Assembly: GCF_000204645.1 (NCBI RefSeq)
Contig: NC_015422.1
Location: 248,001-312,000 of the forward strand
Length of the DNA: 64,000 nt
Source: Alicycliphilus denitrificans K601
GTDB taxonomy: Bacteria > Pseudomonadota > Gammaproteobacteria > Burkholderiales > Burkholderiaceae_C
Direction of reading: 5' to 3'
The position numbers and the translations under genes are program-made. Below, one piece after another: positions 61,275 to 64,000 of the stretch. The stretch's first letter is position 1. Each line of letters begins with the position of its first letter. The notes under the pieces were generated by a model. The model ran no database searches. It saw nothing but the letters and a program-made list of their open reading frames with translations, and was not told the DNA's origin.

Positions 61275-62735
61275 ATGAAAGAGTTTCTCAACTTCATCAA
61301 CGGCGAGTACGTCAGGGGCACCAGCGGCAAGACGTTCGACGACATCAACCCGGTGGACGGCAGCCTCATCGGACGCATCCACGAGGCCGGCCAGGGCGAG
61401 GTGAATGCAGCCGTGGCGGCGGCCCAGGCCGCGCTCAAGGGCGACTGGGGGCGCCTGGCGGTGGTGGAGCGCTGCAAGCTGCTCGACGCCGTGGCGGGCG
61501 AGATCAACCGCCGTTTCGACGACTTCCTGCAGGCCGAGATCGCCGACACCGGCAAGCCGCACCACCTGGCATCGCACGTGGACATTCCGCGCGGCGCGGC
61601 CAACTTCCAGATCTTCATCGACACCATCAAGAGCACGGCCACCGAGTCGTTCAACATGCGCACGCCCGACGGCAAGACGGCGCTGAGTTACGGCGTGCGC
61701 GTGCCGCGCGGCGTGATCGCCGTGGTGTGCCCGTGGAACCTGCCGCTGCTGCTCATGACCTGGAAGGTCGGCCCGGCGCTGGCCTGCGGCAACACCGTGG
61801 TCGTCAAGCCGAGCGAGGAGACGCCGGCCACCGCCACGCTGCTGGGCGAGGTGATGAACGCCGTGGGCATGCCCAAGGGCGTGTACAACGTGGTGCACGG
61901 CTTCGGCCCCGGCTCGGCGGGCGAATTTTTGACCAGGCACCCGGGCGTGAACGGCATCACCTTCACGGGCGAGACGCGCACCGGCAGCGCCATCATGAAG
62001 GCCGCCGCCGACGGCGTGCGCCCGGTGTCGCTGGAGATGGGCGGCAAGAACGCCGCCGTGGTGTTCGCCGACTGCGACTTCCAGGTGGCCGTGGACACGC
62101 TCACGCGCTCGTGCTTCGAGAACGCCGGCCAGGTCTGCCTGGGCACCGAGCGCGTGTACGTGGAGCGCCCGATCTTCGCGAAGCTCGTCGCCGCCTTGAA
62201 GGAACGCGCCGAGACCATGAAGCCCGGCCTGCCGTTCGACAAGGACACGAAGATCGGCCCGCTCATCAGCAAGAAGCACCAGGCCAAGGTGCTGGGCCTG
62301 TACCAGAAGGCCAGGGACGAGGGCGCCACCATCGTCACCGGCGGCGGCATTCCCGACATGCCCGAGGCGCTGCGCGGCGGCTCGTGGGTGCAGCCCACCA
62401 TCTGGACCGGCCTGCCCGAGACCGCCACCGTGGTGACGGAGGAAATCTTCGGCCCCTGCTGCCACATCAGCCCCTTCGATACCGAGGAAGAAGTGCTGGG
62501 CAAGGTGAACGCCAACCGCTACGGCCTGGCCACGGCCGTGTTCACGCAGGACATCGCGCGCGCCAACCGCCTGGCGCACCAGATCGAGGTCGGCCTGTGC
62601 TGGATCAACGCCTGGTTCCTGCGCGACCTGCGCACGCCCTTCGGCGGCTCCAAGCAGTCCGGCATCGGCCGCGAGGGCGGCGTGCACTCGCTGGAGTTCT
62701 ATACCGAGCTGCGCAACGTGATGGTGAAGTTTTGA
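61275..62735 (+). CDS. dmpC: 2-Hydroxymuconic semialdehyde dehydrogenase (DmpC)
   Basis: A 486-residue NAD-dependent aldehyde dehydrogenase that oxidises 2-hydroxymuconic semialdehyde to 2-hydroxymuconate (4-oxalocrotonate branch). The catalytic Cys is in AGQVCLGTERVYV and the Glu in LEMGGKNAAVV. The NAD loop FTGETRTGSAIMKAA is present. ATG 61275 (MKEFLNFING) is the family start; ATG 61254 adds an unlikely tail. It is separated from the upstream genes by the palindrome. Confidence 0.94.
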   Translation: MKEFLNFINGEYVRGTSGKTFDDINPVDGSLIGRIHEAGQGEVNAAVAAAQAALKGDWGRLAVVERCKLLDAVAGEINRRFDDFLQAEIADTGKPHHLASHVDIPRGAANFQIFIDTIKSTATESFNMRTPDGKTALSYGVRVPRGVIAVVCPWNLPLLLMTWKVGPALACGNTVVVKPSEETPATATLLGEVMNAVGMPKGVYNVVHGFGPGSAGEFLTRHPGVNGITFTGETRTGSAIMKAAADGVRPVSLEMGGKNAAVVFADCDFQVAVDTLTRSCFENAGQVCLGTERVYVERPIFAKLVAALKERAETMKPGLPFDKDTKIGPLISKKHQAKVLGLYQKARDEGATIVTGGGIPDMPEALRGGSWVQPTIWTGLPETATVVTEEIFGPCCHISPFDTEEEVLGKVNANRYGLATAVFTQDIARANRLAHQIEVGLCWINAWFLRDLRTPFGGSKQSGIGREGGVHSLEFYTELRNVMVKF

Positions 62736-62792
62736 ATCAAATCGGCCTCCAGCGCTTGCCAAACAAGCGCAGGAAGCTACTTCAACGATAGC
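62732..62792 (+). repeat. Dispersed dyad repeat, copy I (between dmpC and dmpD)
   Basis: It reads AATCGGCCTCCAGCGCTTGC, then ACAAGCGCAGGAAGCTACTTC. It fills the gap from the dmpC stop to 4 bp before the dmpD start, and dmpD has only a weak ribosome site. Confidence 0.7.
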
Positions 62793-62796
62793 AAGC

Positions 62797-63660
62797 ATGA
62801 CCGACACCGCACGTAACCCGGAGCTGGCGCACACCATCGCCGCCGCGGGCCTACGCACCAACTACCACGACGTGGGGCAGGGCGATCCGGTGCTGCTCAT
62901 CCACGGCTCGGGCCCGGGCGTGTCGGCCTGGGCCAACTGGCGCCTGGTGATGCCCGCGCTCGCCGAGCGTGCGCGCGTCATCGCGCCCGACATGGCGGGC
63001 TTTGGCTACAGCGAGCGCCCGGCCGGCTTTGCCTATGGGCTGGACGCCTGGGTGCGCCAGGCCGTGGGCCTGCTGGACGCACTGGGCATCGCGCGCGCCG
63101 ACCTCGTGGGCAACTCCTTCGGCGGCGGCCTGGCGCTGGCGCTGGCCATCCGCCACCCCGAGCGCGTGCGCCGCCTGGTGCTCATGGGCAGCGTGGGCGT
63201 GCCGTTCGCCATCACGCCGGGGCTGGATGCGGTGTGGGGCTACGAGCCGTCCTTCGAGGCCATGCGCGCGCTGCTGGACATCTTCGCCTTCGACCGTGCG
63301 CTGGTGAACGACGAACTCGCGCGCCTGCGCTACGAGGCCAGCATCCGCCCGGGCTTTCACGAATCGTTTGCCGCCATGTTCCCCGCGCCGCGCCAGCGCT
63401 GGGTGGATGCGCTGGCGAGCCGCGAGAGCGACATCCGCCGCCTGCCGCACGAGACCCTGGTCATCCACGGCCGCGAGGACCGCGTGATACCGCTGGCCAA
63501 CGCCTATACGCTGGCCGACTGGCTGCCGCGCGCACAGCTGCACGTCTACGGCCGCTGCGGCCACTGGACGCAGATCGAGCACGCGGCGCGCTTCGCCCGC
63601 CTGGTGGGCGGCTTCCTGGCCGAAGCCGCCGCCGACGAACCCCTTCCCCTAGCCGCTTGA
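62797..63660 (+). CDS. dmpD: 2-Hydroxymuconic semialdehyde hydrolase (DmpD)
   Basis: A 287-residue alpha/beta-hydrolase that splits 2-hydroxymuconic semialdehyde into 2-hydroxypenta-2,4-dienoate and formate. The nucleophile is in GNSFGGGLALALA, the oxyanion loop is LIHGSGPGVSAWANW, the acid is in VIHGREDRVIPL, and the His is in GRCGHWTQIEHA. It acts on the same substrate as DmpC, in parallel. Confidence 0.93.
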   Translation: MTDTARNPELAHTIAAAGLRTNYHDVGQGDPVLLIHGSGPGVSAWANWRLVMPALAERARVIAPDMAGFGYSERPAGFAYGLDAWVRQAVGLLDALGIARADLVGNSFGGGLALALAIRHPERVRRLVLMGSVGVPFAITPGLDAVWGYEPSFEAMRALLDIFAFDRALVNDELARLRYEASIRPGFHESFAAMFPAPRQRWVDALASRESDIRRLPHETLVIHGREDRVIPLANAYTLADWLPRAQLHVYGRCGHWTQIEHAARFARLVGGFLAEAAADEPLPLAA

Positions 63661-63664
63661 ACCT

Positions 63665-64000
63665 ATGAACACACCACTGCACGAACAGCTCGGCGAGGAG
63701 CTGTACCAGGCCCTGAGGCAACGCCAGGTGCTGGAGCCCCTCTCCAACCGCCACCCCGGCCTGACCATCGAGGACGCCTACGCCATCCAGCAGCGCATGC
63801 TGGCGCGCCGCCTGGCCGCGGGCGAGAAGGTCGTCGGCAAGAAGATCGGCGTGACCAGCAAGGCCGTCATGGACATGCTCGGCGTGTACCAGCCCGACTT
63901 CGGCTGGCTCACCGACGCCATGGTCTACAACGAGGGCGAGGCGATTCCCGCGGATACGCTGATCCAGCCCAAGGCCGAGGGCGAGATCGCCTTCGTGCTG
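63665..64000 (+). CDS. dmpE: 2-Oxopent-4-enoate hydratase (DmpE), partial
   Basis: The first 112 residues of the hydratase that turns 2-hydroxypentadienoate into 4-hydroxy-2-oxovalerate. NRHPGLTIEDAYAIQQRML, VGKKIGVTSKAVMDMLGVYQPDFGWLTDAM and PKAEGEIAFVL fit the family; the last includes the metal-binding Glu pair. The gene runs off the window end. It starts 4 bp after the dmpD stop. Confidence 0.92.
   Translation, partial: MNTPLHEQLGEELYQALRQRQVLEPLSNRHPGLTIEDAYAIQQRMLARRLAAGEKVVGKKIGVTSKAVMDMLGVYQPDFGWLTDAMVYNEGEAIPADTLIQPKAEGEIAFVL

Overview
The window is high-GC DNA (nearly every codon ends in G or C) with the coding style of a beta-proteobacterium. Several things suggest a Comamonadaceae member (Alicycliphilus/Acidovorax/Comamonas-like): a glnK-amtB pair, many orphan Bug/TctC solute-binding proteins, a ProQ-family protein, and above all a phenol-hydroxylase plus meta-cleavage operon controlled by a DmpR/AphR activator and an AphS-like GntR regulator. 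No rRNA or tRNA was seen, so the genus is an inference.

Layout. 1-1860: glnK-amtB nitrogen sensing and ammonium uptake, closed by a terminator. 1984-5902: an IS scar. A 1320-bp IS3-family element (2480-3799) has replaced the left end of an IS21-family element (3800-5799), and the genes on both outer flanks are broken. 5800-15029: a two-way catabolic locus. Leftward run mmgE/prpD (with an in-frame stop), an AbrB-type permease, an SCP2-like protein, an alpha/beta hydrolase, a YihU-like dehydrogenase and a decapitated ABC binding protein. Rightward run an acyl-CoA dehydrogenase, a Bug protein and an ADP-forming acyl-CoA synthetase. 15103-19171: glcE, a DUF1275 gene, glcF and proQ. 19229-26127: an EamA transporter, lplT, alr, cytochrome c peroxidase with an FNR-type box, gst and radA. 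26131-28623: a Bug protein and an amidase. 28732-34894: a small membrane protein, ilvE, a CHCC zinc-finger protein and a four-gene surface-glycan set. 34963-43896: two LysR-centred loci (nitronate monooxygenase/MFS; Bug-MaoC-CoA transferase) with MOSC, redoxin and SRPBCC genes between. 43914-50319: a two-component system, an AmpG-like permease, an AraC regulator, a DMT transporter, an M48 protease and the remains of an iron-uptake locus.

50389-64000 is the main functional block. A DmpR-type sigma-54 activator and a GntR repressor are transcribed leftward. Facing them is the operon dmpKLMNOPQ-B, an HbpS/GlcG-like gene, a MetA-type outer-membrane gene, then dmpC, dmpD and the start of dmpE. The divergent region holds two 16-bp upstream activator sites 32 bp apart and a near-consensus -24/-12 promoter that abuts the dmpK start codon. 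The pathway runs phenol to catechol, to 2-hydroxymuconic semialdehyde, to 2-hydroxypentadienoate and on toward central metabolism.

Two non-coding structures stand out. One is a 656-bp imperfect palindrome (60542-61197), centred on perfect 24-bp arms, that splits the phenol operon between the outer-membrane gene and dmpC. The other is a family of about nine dispersed, dyad-bearing ~55-65-bp repeats that sit at 3' ends of genes, between dmpO/dmpP and dmpC/dmpD, and once inside the glcE reading frame.
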